Positions 6,427-14,820 of a stretch of 20,701 nucleotides of DNA are shown here, one piece after another. Within the stretch, counting starts at the first letter, position 1. Every line of letters begins with the position of its first letter. The position numbers and the translations under genes are program-made. The notes under the pieces were generated by a model. The model worked only from the letters and a program-made list of their open reading frames with translations. It ran no database searches and was not told the DNA's origin. Source of the DNA: an uncultured Prevotella sp. (GTDB lineage: Bacteria; Bacteroidota; Bacteroidia; Bacteroidales; Bacteroidaceae); the NCBI GenBank assembly GCA_900556465.1, contig USPK01000032.1, positions 1 to 20,701 of the forward strand, given 5' to 3'.

Positions 6427-8931
6427 ATGTACGCAATTCTCCTTTCCGCCCTGTTGTCCGGCTCCGCGGTGCCGCCCGACAGCGCCGTGGCCTGCGAAGG
6501 TCGCGTCTACGTCGACGCCAATGCCAACGGCCGGTACGACCGGGGCGAGAGGACGTTGCGCGGCGTCGCCGTCTCCGACGGGCTCAACGTCGTCACTACG
6601 GCGCGCGACGGCCACTACCGGCTGCCCGGCCACGCGAAGGCGCGCTTCGTCTTCATCTCCACGCCGAGCGGCTACGTGGCCAGCCCCTTCTACCACCACA
6701 TCCAGGCGGGGACGTCCGTCTACGACTTCGGCGTGCGCCCCTACGATTCGGGCATCGGCCGCGACGGCGCGCACCGTTTCGTCCAAATCTCCGACACGGA
6801 AATCTCCACGGCCGTGGGGCAGGACGACTGGGTCGACGACCTGCGCGCCTACGCCGCCAACACCCGCGCCGCCTTCATCATCCACACGGGCGACATCTGC
6901 TACGAACGGGGACTGGCGGCCCACCTGCCACTCATGAACTCGGACAACATGGACCGGCCCGTGTATTACTGCATCGGTAACCACGATTTGGTAAAGGGAG
7001 AGCGCGGAGAAGCGTTCTACGAGCGCCGCTACGGCCCCGTCTATTACTCTTTCAACGCCGGCAGGGTCCACTACGTCGTCACGCCGATGCGCAGCGGCGA
7101 CTACCGGCCGGGCTACTCCATGACCGACGTCTGTCGCTGGCTGAAGAACGACCTGGCGCAGTTGCCCAAGGGCACGCCCGTCGTCCTCTTCAATCACGAC
7201 TACTGGACCGAAGGGGGACACCACGTCCTGAGCGACGGGAAGGACGAACGTATCGACCTGGAACAGCACAACCTGAAGGGCTGGCTCTACGGCCATCTCC
7301 ATATCAACCACATTACGCGGACGGCCGGCGTGCCGGCTTTCTGCACGTCGACCCTGGCGCGCGGCGGCATCGACCACGCCGTCTCGGCCTTCCGCACCCT
7401 GCACGTCGACGCGGCGGGTACGCTCCGCTCCGAACTGCGCTACGCCCACATGGAGCCGCAGGTCACGGTCGCGTCGGTCCACGACGGCCACATCGCGCCG
7501 GGACAGGCGCCGGGGCTCGTTTCGGTCGACGTCAACGCCTACGCCACGGTGGCGCCCGTGCGCGACGTCAGCTTCGAGTACCTGCTCGAGGGCCGCACCG
7601 TGGTGCGCGCCACGCCCTTGCGCCAACTCACGGACTTCGCCTGGCACGCCGAGACGGCGCTGCCCGAAGCCTGCCGCGGCCGCGTGGCGACGCTAAGGGT
7701 GACGGCCCGCTTCGCCGACGGACAGACCCGCATCCGGCAGGCCCGTTTCGTCTATGCGCCGGACAGCGTGCCGGCCGCAAGGCCGGGCGGCGACTGGCCT
7801 ACCCTGGGCGGCAGCGCGGCCCATGGCGGCCTGGCGCGCGACACGCTCCGCCTGCCGTTGCGGCCGGCCTGGGTGCGCAACCTCGGTTCGACGGTCTACA
7901 TGGCCTCGCCCGTGGTCTGCGGCGACCGGGTGGTCTGCGCCACAACCGACGAGAACGCGGCCGGCGGTGCTGCCGTCGTGGCCGTAGATGCCCGGACGGG
8001 ACGCACGTGCTGGCGCTTCGCCACCCGCGGCAGTGTGAAAAACAGCATCGCCGCTACGCGGGGCCTCGTCTTTGCCCAGGACGCCGGCGGCTACCTCTAT
8101 GCCCTCGACGTCCGCACCGGGCGCCTGGTCTGGGAGAAGAAGCTCCGCGTAGCGCTCACGCCGGGCCTCGACAGCGGCCTGACGGCGCAGGGCGACACGG
8201 TCTATGCCGGCGAAGGGCCCGGCCTTTGTGCCGTCGACGCGGCTACGGGGCGCACCCTCTGGGAGGGAGGCCACTGGCCGCAGCGTGAGGGCACGACGGT
8301 GACGCTCTCGCTCGACAGCGCGAACGCCGTGCTCGTGGGCGGCGTGCAGTGGGCCGCCATGTACGCCAACGATGCCCGAACCGGCCAGCTGCTGTGGGCG
8401 CGCTCGGAGGACGGCATCCGCAACCGCGCCTCCTCGCCCGCCGTACACGACGGCCTGCTCTACTTCCTCTCCCAACAGTCGCTCTTCATCGTCTCCGCCA
8501 CCTCGGGCCAGACGGTGGCACGCCGCGAACTGCCGTTCTCGGTCGACGTGACGTCGACGCCTGCCGTGACGGACCGTGAGATTATCTTCGGCACGGCCAC
8601 CGAGGGCATCGTGGCGCTCGACCGCCAGACGCTCGACGTCAAGTGGCAGTTCCGCACGGGCGAGGCCCTGTTCTACACCGCGCCCTACGTAGCGGCGCCC
8701 GCCGCGCAGGTAGAGTGCAGCCCCGTCGTCTCGGGCGACGCGGTCTTTGTCAGCGCCTCGGACGGCGCGTGCTACGCCCTCTCGCGCCACGACGGCACGC
8801 TGCTCTGGCGCCACCACACCGGCGCGCCCGTTCTGACGTCGGCCGCCGTCTCGGGCAACATGCTCTTCGTGGCGGACTATGCCGGCAATCTCTACGGCTT
8901 TGCCGCCGGCGAAGACACCGTGCGGCCGTAA
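6427..8931 (+). CDS. Exported metallophosphoesterase fused to a PQQ-like beta-propeller
   Basis: The 834-residue protein joins a calcineurin-like phosphoesterase to a C-terminal beta-propeller. The N-terminus MYAILLSALLSGSAVPPDSAVA looks like a short signal peptide. A small beta domain (about 24-105, GRVYVDANANGRYDRGE) resembles the N-terminal domain of Bacteroidota calcineurin-like proteins (MetallophosN type). The catalytic domain shows SDTE (D123, E125), GDI (D156), GNHD (184-187), NHD (256-258) and GHLH (289-292), followed by a MetallophosC-like region. From about residue 457 there are seven or so propeller repeats of the form ALDxxTGxxxW, such as VAVDARTGRTCWRF and YALDVRTGRLVWEK. The usual D-x-H of the first metal motif is D-x-E here, which may change metal preference. 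It is the first gene of an operon with a phosphodiesterase and a fucosidase. The substrate is unknown. Confidence 0.9.
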   Translation: MYAILLSALLSGSAVPPDSAVACEGRVYVDANANGRYDRGERTLRGVAVSDGLNVVTTARDGHYRLPGHAKARFVFISTPSGYVASPFYHHIQAGTSVYDFGVRPYDSGIGRDGAHRFVQISDTEISTAVGQDDWVDDLRAYAANTRAAFIIHTGDICYERGLAAHLPLMNSDNMDRPVYYCIGNHDLVKGERGEAFYERRYGPVYYSFNAGRVHYVVTPMRSGDYRPGYSMTDVCRWLKNDLAQLPKGTPVVLFNHDYWTEGGHHVLSDGKDERIDLEQHNLKGWLYGHLHINHITRTAGVPAFCTSTLARGGIDHAVSAFRTLHVDAAGTLRSELRYAHMEPQVTVASVHDGHIAPGQAPGLVSVDVNAYATVAPVRDVSFEYLLEGRTVVRATPLRQLTDFAWHAETALPEACRGRVATLRVTARFADGQTRIRQARFVYAPDSVPAARPGGDWPTLGGSAAHGGLARDTLRLPLRPAWVRNLGSTVYMASPVVCGDRVVCATTDENAAGGAAVVAVDARTGRTCWRFATRGSVKNSIAATRGLVFAQDAGGYLYALDVRTGRLVWEKKLRVALTPGLDSGLTAQGDTVYAGEGPGLCAVDAATGRTLWEGGHWPQREGTTVTLSLDSANAVLVGGVQWAAMYANDARTGQLLWARSEDGIRNRASSPAVHDGLLYFLSQQSLFIVSATSGQTVARRELPFSVDVTSTPAVTDREIIFGTATEGIVALDRQTLDVKWQFRTGEALFYTAPYVAAPAAQVECSPVVSGDAVFVSASDGACYALSRHDGTLLWRHHTGAPVLTSAAVSGNMLFVADYAGNLYGFAAGEDTVRP

Positions 8932-8991
8932 ACCGGAAGTCTGCCTCGCTGCCTACACAAAAACTGCTTACCATAAAAACCTTTATCCCCT

Positions 8992-9933
8992 ATGTCCTTT
9001 TCCCTGTTTTCCCATCTCCGTCCCGCCGGACGCGGCCTGCGCCTGGTAGCGGCCCTGCTGCTGTGCGGCCTGCTCTGCATCCCGGCCCAGGCCGCGCGCC
9101 GCGCCAAACGCGTGGTGCTCATCGCCCTCGACGGCATCTCGGTCGAAGGCTTCCAGAAAGCCCGCCACCCCCACCTCGACGCGCTCCTGCAAGAGGGCGC
9201 GCTCTCGCTCACCACACGCTGCGCCATGCCGTCCGTAACCCTGCCGAACTGGACCAGTCACCTCACGGGCAGCGGGCCCGAGCAGCACGGCGTGACGGAT
9301 AACGCCTGGACCGTGCAGAAGCACGTCCTGCCCGCCGTGGAGCAGGACGCCGACGGCTACTACCCTTCCGTGTTCCGCGTGCTCAAGGAGAACGTGAAGG
9401 GCATCCGGACCGCTTTCTACTACAACTGGGCCGAGCTCGTCAACTCGCACAACAGGAAATACTTCGATGAGTGCAGCTTCGGCGAGAACGATTCCTATCG
9501 CGAGAACTACGATAAGGCGTTCCGCTTCATCTCGGCCCATCGCGACGAGCCGCAGCTCGTGTTCCTCTACTCCGTACACACGGACCACGCGGGCCACGGC
9601 CACAAGTGGATGTCCCCGGAGTACATCCGCTCCATCGAGGAGGCGGACGTCGCCATCGGCGACTTCCTCGAGCGGCTCAAGGCGGCGGGGCTCTACGAGG
9701 ACACCCACTTCTTCTTTCTCACGGACCACGGCGGCATCGGCTACGGCCACGGGGGCCTCACCCCGGACGAGATGTTCGTGCCCTGGGGCATCGTGGGGCC
9801 GGGCATAAAGCGCGGATTCACCATCACCGAACCCAACAACACGGTCAATACGGCCTCCACCATCCTGCACCTGTTCCGCGTCGACCAGCCCTTGTGCTGG
9901 ACGGGCGAAGTGCCGGAGTCTGTTTTCAAATAG
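8992..9933 (+). CDS. Exported nucleotide pyrophosphatase/phosphodiesterase family protein (alkaline phosphatase superfamily)
   Basis: The 313-residue product has a signal peptide (hydrophobic 17-32, ending near PAQAA, 31-35) and then a type I phosphodiesterase/NPP domain. Metal ligand D47 lies in VLIALDG. The nucleophile is predicted to be T83 in PSVTLPNWTSHLTG, which corresponds to the T-x-P-N block of NPPs. Further metal ligands lie in HTDHAGHGH and LTDHGG. The family splits phosphodiester or phosphate bonds in nucleotides, phospholipid head groups or sugar phosphates, and the specificity cannot be read here. At 313 residues it is short compared with many NPPs, containing only the catalytic core. 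The ATG at 8992 follows an A-rich leader (ACCATAAAAACC). The gene begins 60 bp after the upstream gene and ends 10 bp before the fucosidase ATG, so all three are probably one operon. Confidence 0.92.
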   Translation: MSFSLFSHLRPAGRGLRLVAALLLCGLLCIPAQAARRAKRVVLIALDGISVEGFQKARHPHLDALLQEGALSLTTRCAMPSVTLPNWTSHLTGSGPEQHGVTDNAWTVQKHVLPAVEQDADGYYPSVFRVLKENVKGIRTAFYYNWAELVNSHNRKYFDECSFGENDSYRENYDKAFRFISAHRDEPQLVFLYSVHTDHAGHGHKWMSPEYIRSIEEADVAIGDFLERLKAAGLYEDTHFFFLTDHGGIGYGHGGLTPDEMFVPWGIVGPGIKRGFTITEPNNTVNTASTILHLFRVDQPLCWTGEVPESVFK

Positions 9934-9943
9934 AAGATTGCTG

Positions 9944-12229
9944 ATGTTTTCCCTTTGTTTTCCCCTTAGTGGGCAAGAGTCGCGACGGGGCCGGCGCATC
10001 CTTCTGGGTGCCGGCCTCGTTGCCGTCCTGGCCGCCCCGTGTCCGCCGGCCACGGCCCAGGTGGCCAACACCATCGCCTATACGAACACCCTCTACGCCG
10101 CCCCCGACGACACGCCCGGGCGCATTCTCGACAAAGCCGTCCACGTGGTCCCGACGCCGCAGCAGTGGGCCGCGATGAACAACGAGTTCATCGCTTTCAT
10201 CCACTTCGGTCCCAACACGTTCACGCGCAGGGAGTGGGGCACGGGCAAGGAGTCGCCGGCCGACTTCGCCCTGCGCCGTCTCGACACGGACCAGTGGTGC
10301 GCCGTCCTGGCCGCCGCCGGCATGAAGAAGGTCATACTCACCGTGAAGCACCACGACGGCTTCGTGCTCTGGCAAAGCCGCTACACGCGCCACGGCGTCA
10401 TGTCGTCGCCCTTCCGCGAGGGGAAGGGCGACGTCCTCCGCGACCTCGCCGCCTCGTGCCGTAAGTTCGGGCTCCAGCTCGGTATCTACCTCTCGCCGGC
10501 CGACCTTTTCCAGATGGAGAGCCCCGACGGGCTGTACGGCAACCTTAGTCCGCAGGCGCTGCGCACCATTCCGCGCGAGGTGCCGGGCAGGCCCTTCAGC
10601 AACCCCACGCGGTTCCGTTTCGTCGTGGACGATTACAACGAATATTTCCTTAATCAGCTGTTCGAGCTGCTCACGGAGTACGGCCCCATCCACGAGGTGT
10701 GGCTCGACGGGGCCCACCCCAGGCGCAAGGGCGGGCAGCGCTACAACTACGCGGCCTGGCGACGGCTCATCCACACCCTGGCCCCGGAGGCCGTTGTCTT
10801 TGGCCGCGAGGACCTGCGCTGGTGCGGCAACGAGGCGGGGGCTACGCGCCCCACCGAGTGGAACGTCATCCCTTACGTCGCCGACCCGGACACGCTCCAG
10901 CACTTCGATGACCTGACGGCCGCCGACCTGGGCAGCCGCGCGCAGCTGCGGCCCGGCCGCTACCTGCACTACCAGCCGGCCGAGACGAATACTTCCATCC
11001 GCGAAGGCTGGTTCTACCGCGACGACGAGCGACAGGGCGTGAGGAGCGCCGACGACGTGTTCGACATCTACGAACGGGCCGTCGGCGGCAACTCCATATT
11101 CCTGCTCAACGTGCCCCCCAACCGCGAGGGACGCCTCTCCCCGCACGACGCGACCGTACTCTGCGAAGTGGGCCGGCGCATACGCCAGACCTACGGGCAC
11201 GACTTGCTCGAGGGCGCCGAAGGGCCGGCGCAGCTGCTCGACGACGACCCCGACTCCTACCTGACGCTCCCCGAAGCGGGCGGCGCCGTCGAGTTGCGGC
11301 TGCCCGAGGCCGTCCGCCTGGACCGCTTCGTGGTGCAGGAAGCCGTCCGCCTGCGCGGCGAACGGGTGGAGGAGCACGCCCTCGACGTCTGGACGGACGG
11401 GGCGTGGAAAGAGGTGGCCCGCGCCACGAACATAGGCTACAAACGCATCCTACGCTTCGCGCCCGTCACGACGGACCGCCTGCGGCTGCGCATCCTCCGC
11501 TCGCGCCGCGCGCCTGCCTTGAGCCACGTCTCGGCCCACTACTACGTGCCGCGCCCGCCGCGCCTCGTGGCCTCGCGCTCGCTCGACGGGCGCGTGAGCC
11601 TGGCCCCGCGCCCCGACGCCTTCAGCTGGAAGCCCCACGGCGAGGAGGCGGCGGCCAACCTCAACACCGGCTACACCATCCACTACACCACCGACGGCTC
11701 GAAACCGACGGCCGACGCGCCGCGCTACACGGCGCCGTTCGTCCTGGAGCACGGCGAGGTGAAAGCCATAGCCCTGCTCGACGGCCAACGGGGCGAACTG
11801 CTGCGCACCGAGTTCGGCTACATCAAGAAGGACTGGAAGGCGGAAGGAAACGCCGCCCCCGACGAAGCGCAAGCGGCCGCCGCGGCCATCGACGCCGACC
11901 CCGCCACTGCCTGGCTACCGGCCGACGACGGGACGCCGCAGGTGCTGACGCTCGACCTGGGCCGCAACGTTCCGCTCACGGCCTTCGTCTACACACCGCC
12001 TACCGACGGCCGGGCGCCCCTCATGTCCGGCGGCACCGTGGAGTGGAGCCGCGACGGCCGCCACTGGGAGCGGGCCGGCAGCTTCAGTTTCGGCAACCTC
12101 CAGAACAGTCCCTTGCCGCGCCGCTACGACTTGCCGCAAACCGTCACCGCCCGCTACGTGCGCCTGACGGTGACGGAGACCACCGCGGGTAAGGGCCGCG
12201 CCGCCGTGGCCGAAATCGACTGGTTCTGA
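9944..12229 (+). CDS. GH29 alpha-L-fucosidase with C-terminal carbohydrate-binding modules
   Basis: The 761-residue enzyme is predicted to remove terminal alpha-L-fucose from glycans. The N-terminal 40 or so residues are a signal peptide (hydrophobic core after RRGRR, ending at ATAQ). The GH29 domain shows IAFIHFGPNTFT, KKVILTVKHHDGFVLWQS, FGLQLGIYLSP and VWLDGAHP, in which D255 is the likely nucleophile. RWCGNEAG follows (E297 is a candidate acid/base, less certain). This form resembles the GH29-B (alpha-1,3/1,4-fucosidase) branch. After about residue 400 come a discoidin-like domain, a chitobiase C-terminal-like segment (IHYTTDGSKPTADAP) and a terminal F5/8 type C domain (TVEWSRDGRHWE, ARYVRLTVTE). 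These modules usually bind glycans. A TTG at 9938 is an alternative start, but the ATG at 9944, 10 bp after the upstream stop, is preferred. Confidence 0.93.
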   Translation: MFSLCFPLSGQESRRGRRILLGAGLVAVLAAPCPPATAQVANTIAYTNTLYAAPDDTPGRILDKAVHVVPTPQQWAAMNNEFIAFIHFGPNTFTRREWGTGKESPADFALRRLDTDQWCAVLAAAGMKKVILTVKHHDGFVLWQSRYTRHGVMSSPFREGKGDVLRDLAASCRKFGLQLGIYLSPADLFQMESPDGLYGNLSPQALRTIPREVPGRPFSNPTRFRFVVDDYNEYFLNQLFELLTEYGPIHEVWLDGAHPRRKGGQRYNYAAWRRLIHTLAPEAVVFGREDLRWCGNEAGATRPTEWNVIPYVADPDTLQHFDDLTAADLGSRAQLRPGRYLHYQPAETNTSIREGWFYRDDERQGVRSADDVFDIYERAVGGNSIFLLNVPPNREGRLSPHDATVLCEVGRRIRQTYGHDLLEGAEGPAQLLDDDPDSYLTLPEAGGAVELRLPEAVRLDRFVVQEAVRLRGERVEEHALDVWTDGAWKEVARATNIGYKRILRFAPVTTDRLRLRILRSRRAPALSHVSAHYYVPRPPRLVASRSLDGRVSLAPRPDAFSWKPHGEEAAANLNTGYTIHYTTDGSKPTADAPRYTAPFVLEHGEVKAIALLDGQRGELLRTEFGYIKKDWKAEGNAAPDEAQAAAAAIDADPATAWLPADDGTPQVLTLDLGRNVPLTAFVYTPPTDGRAPLMSGGTVEWSRDGRHWERAGSFSFGNLQNSPLPRRYDLPQTVTARYVRLTVTETTAGKGRAAVAEIDWF

Positions 12230-12247
12230 CCCTGCTCCCTCAACCGG

Positions 12248-12290
12248 CGTGGCCGGTCCCCCTTTCCCGTCGGAAGGAGGACCGGCCACG
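12248..12290 (+). terminator. Hairpin terminator after the fucosidase
   Basis: CGTGGCCGGTCC (12248-12259) pairs perfectly with GGACCGGCCACG (12279-12290) around a 19-base loop, starting 18 bp after the fucosidase stop. It lacks a T tract (TTGCCGT follows), so it may act as a stabilising or attenuating hairpin rather than a classical terminator. Confidence 0.6.
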
Positions 12291-12330
12291 TTGCCGTATG
12301 GGCCGCCCGCCGCGGCCTGTTGGAAAAAAC

Positions 12331-12393
12331 ACGGGGCTAAGGCCCGTCGCTACGGGCCTTAGCCCCGTAAAAACTCGCCTTAGCCCCGTAGCG
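12331..12393. repeat. 21-bp palindromic tandem repeat array C (3 units)
   Basis: Units start at 12331, 12352 and 12373. The first is inverted (core ACGGGGCTAAGGCCCGT, linker CGCT). The second is the consensus core with AAAA, and the third is ACTCGCCTTAGCCCCGT with AGCG. The array lies between the convergent 3' ends of the fucosidase and the copper ATPase, 38 bp from the latter's stop codon. The first two units are exact reverse complements in their cores and could form one long hairpin. Confidence 0.9.
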
Positions 12394-12431
12394 CGGCCGC
12401 CCGGACGCACCGCCGCGAGGCCCGTCGGCGG

Positions 12432-14639
12432 TCAGCGCTTCAGGCGCAGGCTGTTCGTCACCACGCTCACGCTGCTCAGGGCCATAGCCGCGCCGGCCAC
12501 CATCGGGTCTATCTGATAGCCCCAGACAGGGTAGAGCGCGCCGGCGGCAATGGGAATGGCCAGCACGTTATAGATGAACGCCCAGAAAAGGTTCTCGCGG
12601 ACTACGCGGACCGTACGCCGCGACAGGGCAATGGCCTCAGCAATGAGCGCAAGGTCGGAACGGACGATGGTCATCTGGGCCACGTCCATCGCCACGTCGC
12701 TGCCCTGCCCCATGGCTATGCTCAGGTCGGCGTGGGCCAGGGCGGCGCTGTCGTTCACGCCGTCGCCGACCATGGCCACGCGGCGGCCCTGACGGCGCAA
12801 CTCGTCGACGTAGGCCGCCTTGCCGTCGGGCAGCACGCCGCCGCGGCAGTGTGCGATGCCGGCCGCTTGGGCGGCGGCCTGGGCGGCCTGCTCGTTGTCG
12901 CCCGTCAGCAAGTGGACCTCGATGCCCTCACGGCGCAGTTCCGCCACGGCGCGCGGCGAGGAGGCCTTGAGGCGGTCGGCCACGTGGGCTATGGCCAGCA
13001 GGCGGTCGTCCTCGGCAAAGCAGACCAGGGTGCCCGCGCCTTCCGCCTGGCTCGCCACGTCGGTGAGCACGGCCTCGGACACGCCGTTCTCCCGCATGAA
13101 GCGGACGTTGCCGGCCCGGTAGACGTGGCCCTCGCACCGGGCGGCGACGCCGAGCCCCGCCTGGTCCTCGAAGGCCATCAGGCCCTCGGCGCTCTGGATG
13201 ACGCCGCGCCCGTCGAGCCAGCGTACCACGGCGCCCGCCAACGGGTGGGCCGAGCGCTCCTCCAGCGCACGCAGGACGGGAGCCTTATCGGCCTCGCCCG
13301 TAATCCACTTCATCGCGGTCACGGCCGGGCGCCCCTCGGTGAGCGTCCCGGTCTTGTCGAGCACGACGGTATCGACACGGCAGGCGGTCTCCAGGCTCTC
13401 GGCGTCGCGCACCAGGATGCCGCGCTGCGCGGCCCGGCCCATGCCCACCATGAGTGCCGTCGGGGTGGCGAGGCCCAGGGCGCAGGGACAGGCGATGACG
13501 AGCACCGTGACGGCCGCCTGGAGGCCGCGCGTCAGACCGTCGGACGGGTCGAGGAAAGTCCAGAGCAAGAAGGTCAGCACCGCCAGCCCGATGACAACGG
13601 GAACAAAGACGGCAGCCACGCGGTCTACGAGGCGCTGCACGGGGGCTTTGCTGTTCTGTGCGTCGCGTACCAGCTCGATGATGTGGGCCAGCATCGTGGC
13701 GTCGCCCACTTTCTCGGCCCGGAAGCGGAAACTCCCCTTCTGGTTGGTCGTACCGGCATAAACGTTGGCACCGGCCGCCTTGTGTACGGGAATAGGCTCC
13801 CCGCTCATCATGCTTTCGTCCACGTACGACTCGCCCTCGGTGACGACGCCGTCCACGGCGACGCGCTCGCCCGGACGTACCACGAGGACGTCGCCGGGCT
13901 GGACGGCGGCGATGGAGCGCTCGGCCGTGGTCCCGTCGGGCAGGACCACGAGCGTGCGGGCCGGTCGCAGGCCGGCCAGGTCGCGCAGGGCCGAGGCCGT
14001 ACTCCGCTTGGCCCGTTCCTCCAGCAGGCGGCCGATGAGGATGAACGTAATGACGCCGCAGACGGAGTCATAGTAAACGTGGGCTTCCATACCGCGCGAC
14101 GTCCAGAACGTAGGGTAAACGGCGTTGAACAGACTGAACAGATAGGCGATGCCTGTGGAAAGGGCCACGAGCGTATCCATGTTGGCCGTGCGGTGCAGGG
14201 CCTGTCGCCAGGCGCCTGTGAAAAACTCCGCCCCGGCGCCGAAGACGACGACCGTGGCCAGGACCCAGAGCCCGGCGCGGCCGGCGTTGGTCTCGGCGAA
14301 CGGGCCGAAGCTCAACGCGATGGCGACGAGTGTGCAGACGGCCGAGACGACGACCCGGCGGCACAGGCTCTGGTAGCGGTCGCGGCGGCGCTCTTCGCCG
14401 GCCGCGGCGTCCTCCACCACGAGGTCGTAACCCGCCTTGCGCAGGGCGTCGCGCAGCTGTTCGGGACTGACGACGGCATCGTCGAAGGCTATGGTGGCTT
14501 CGGCCGTAGCAAAGTTGACGGCGGCGTCGGTCACGCCATCGAGCTGCTTGAGCGTTCGCTCGGCCCGCGCGGCACAGGCGGCGCAGTGCAGCCCCGTGAC
14601 CGTGAACCGACGGGCATGTGCAGAAGAATTGTTATCCAT
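12432..14639 (-). CDS. copA: Cu+-exporting P1B-type ATPase
   Basis: This 735-residue inner-membrane pump is predicted to export Cu+ (or Ag+) from the cytoplasm using ATP. One N-terminal heavy-metal-binding domain carries the motif GLHCAAC (C19, C22). Transmembrane segments follow from about residue 94. The actuator loop reads SGEP (279-282), the intramembrane metal site is CPC (384-386), the phosphorylation site is DKTGT (D428), the nucleotide domain has the SAHPLA block, and the hinge reads GDGVND. CPC with this architecture indicates the P1B-1 class. The open frame extends 40 codons upstream to 14759, but that part overlaps a TATTTTTG promoter box and is low-complexity. The ATG at 14639 gives a standard N-terminus and follows AAAGGAG-like sequence (AAAAGGAGAACCGAACT), unusual for this phylum. 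No copper regulator or chaperone gene is adjacent. Confidence 0.96.
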   Translation of the reverse strand: MDNNSSAHARRFTVTGLHCAACAARAERTLKQLDGVTDAAVNFATAEATIAFDDAVVSPEQLRDALRKAGYDLVVEDAAAGEERRRDRYQSLCRRVVVSAVCTLVAIALSFGPFAETNAGRAGLWVLATVVVFGAGAEFFTGAWRQALHRTANMDTLVALSTGIAYLFSLFNAVYPTFWTSRGMEAHVYYDSVCGVITFILIGRLLEERAKRSTASALRDLAGLRPARTLVVLPDGTTAERSIAAVQPGDVLVVRPGERVAVDGVVTEGESYVDESMMSGEPIPVHKAAGANVYAGTTNQKGSFRFRAEKVGDATMLAHIIELVRDAQNSKAPVQRLVDRVAAVFVPVVIGLAVLTFLLWTFLDPSDGLTRGLQAAVTVLVIACPCALGLATPTALMVGMGRAAQRGILVRDAESLETACRVDTVVLDKTGTLTEGRPAVTAMKWITGEADKAPVLRALEERSAHPLAGAVVRWLDGRGVIQSAEGLMAFEDQAGLGVAARCEGHVYRAGNVRFMRENGVSEAVLTDVASQAEGAGTLVCFAEDDRLLAIAHVADRLKASSPRAVAELRREGIEVHLLTGDNEQAAQAAAQAAGIAHCRGGVLPDGKAAYVDELRRQGRRVAMVGDGVNDSAALAHADLSIAMGQGSDVAMDVAQMTIVRSDLALIAEAIALSRRTVRVVRENLFWAFIYNVLAIPIAAGALYPVWGYQIDPMVAGAAMALSSVSVVTNSLRLKR

Positions 14640-14674
14640 AGTTCGGTTCTCCTTTTCTTTATGTTTGGACCATG

Positions 14675-14682
14675 CAAAAATA
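14675..14682 (-). promoter_or_regulatory. copA -7 promoter box TATTTTTG
   Basis: On the minus strand TATTTTTG matches TAnnTTTG, 35 bp before the copA ATG. The nearest TTTG lies 25 bp upstream, too far for the usual spacing. I saw no clear operator for a copper sensor. Confidence 0.55.
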
Positions 14683-14743
14683 GGCGCTGCGGCGCGCAAC
14701 CGGTTTGCAAACTTCCGGCCGCCCGTGCCCGGAAACGACAAAC

Positions 14744-14797
14744 GAGGGGAACGGGCCACGGCAACACTCGCGGTGCACCGTCTGCTTCGTTCCCCTC
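14744..14797 (-). terminator. Hairpin terminator after bipA
   Basis: A 10-bp perfect stem, GAGGGGAACG (14744-14753) with CGTTCCCCTC (14788-14797), encloses a 34-base loop. In the bipA direction it is followed by GTTTGTCGTTT, moderately T-rich. It begins about 24 bp after the bipA stop and precedes the copA promoter, separating the two units. Confidence 0.6.
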
Positions 14798-14820
14798 ATT
14801 CTTTCCGGCATGGCGGCGCG

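Noticed and set aside
6427..12229. Canonical polysaccharide-utilisation locus
   Set aside because: There is a fucosidase, but no SusC/SusD pair, sensor or other glycosidases are adjacent. The receptor at 17656-20511 is distant, on the opposite strand and not SusC-like.
14640..14759. 40-codon N-terminal extension of copA
   Set aside because: It covers the TATTTTTG promoter box and the ribosome-binding region, and the normal N-terminal metal-binding domain starts right after the ATG at 14639.
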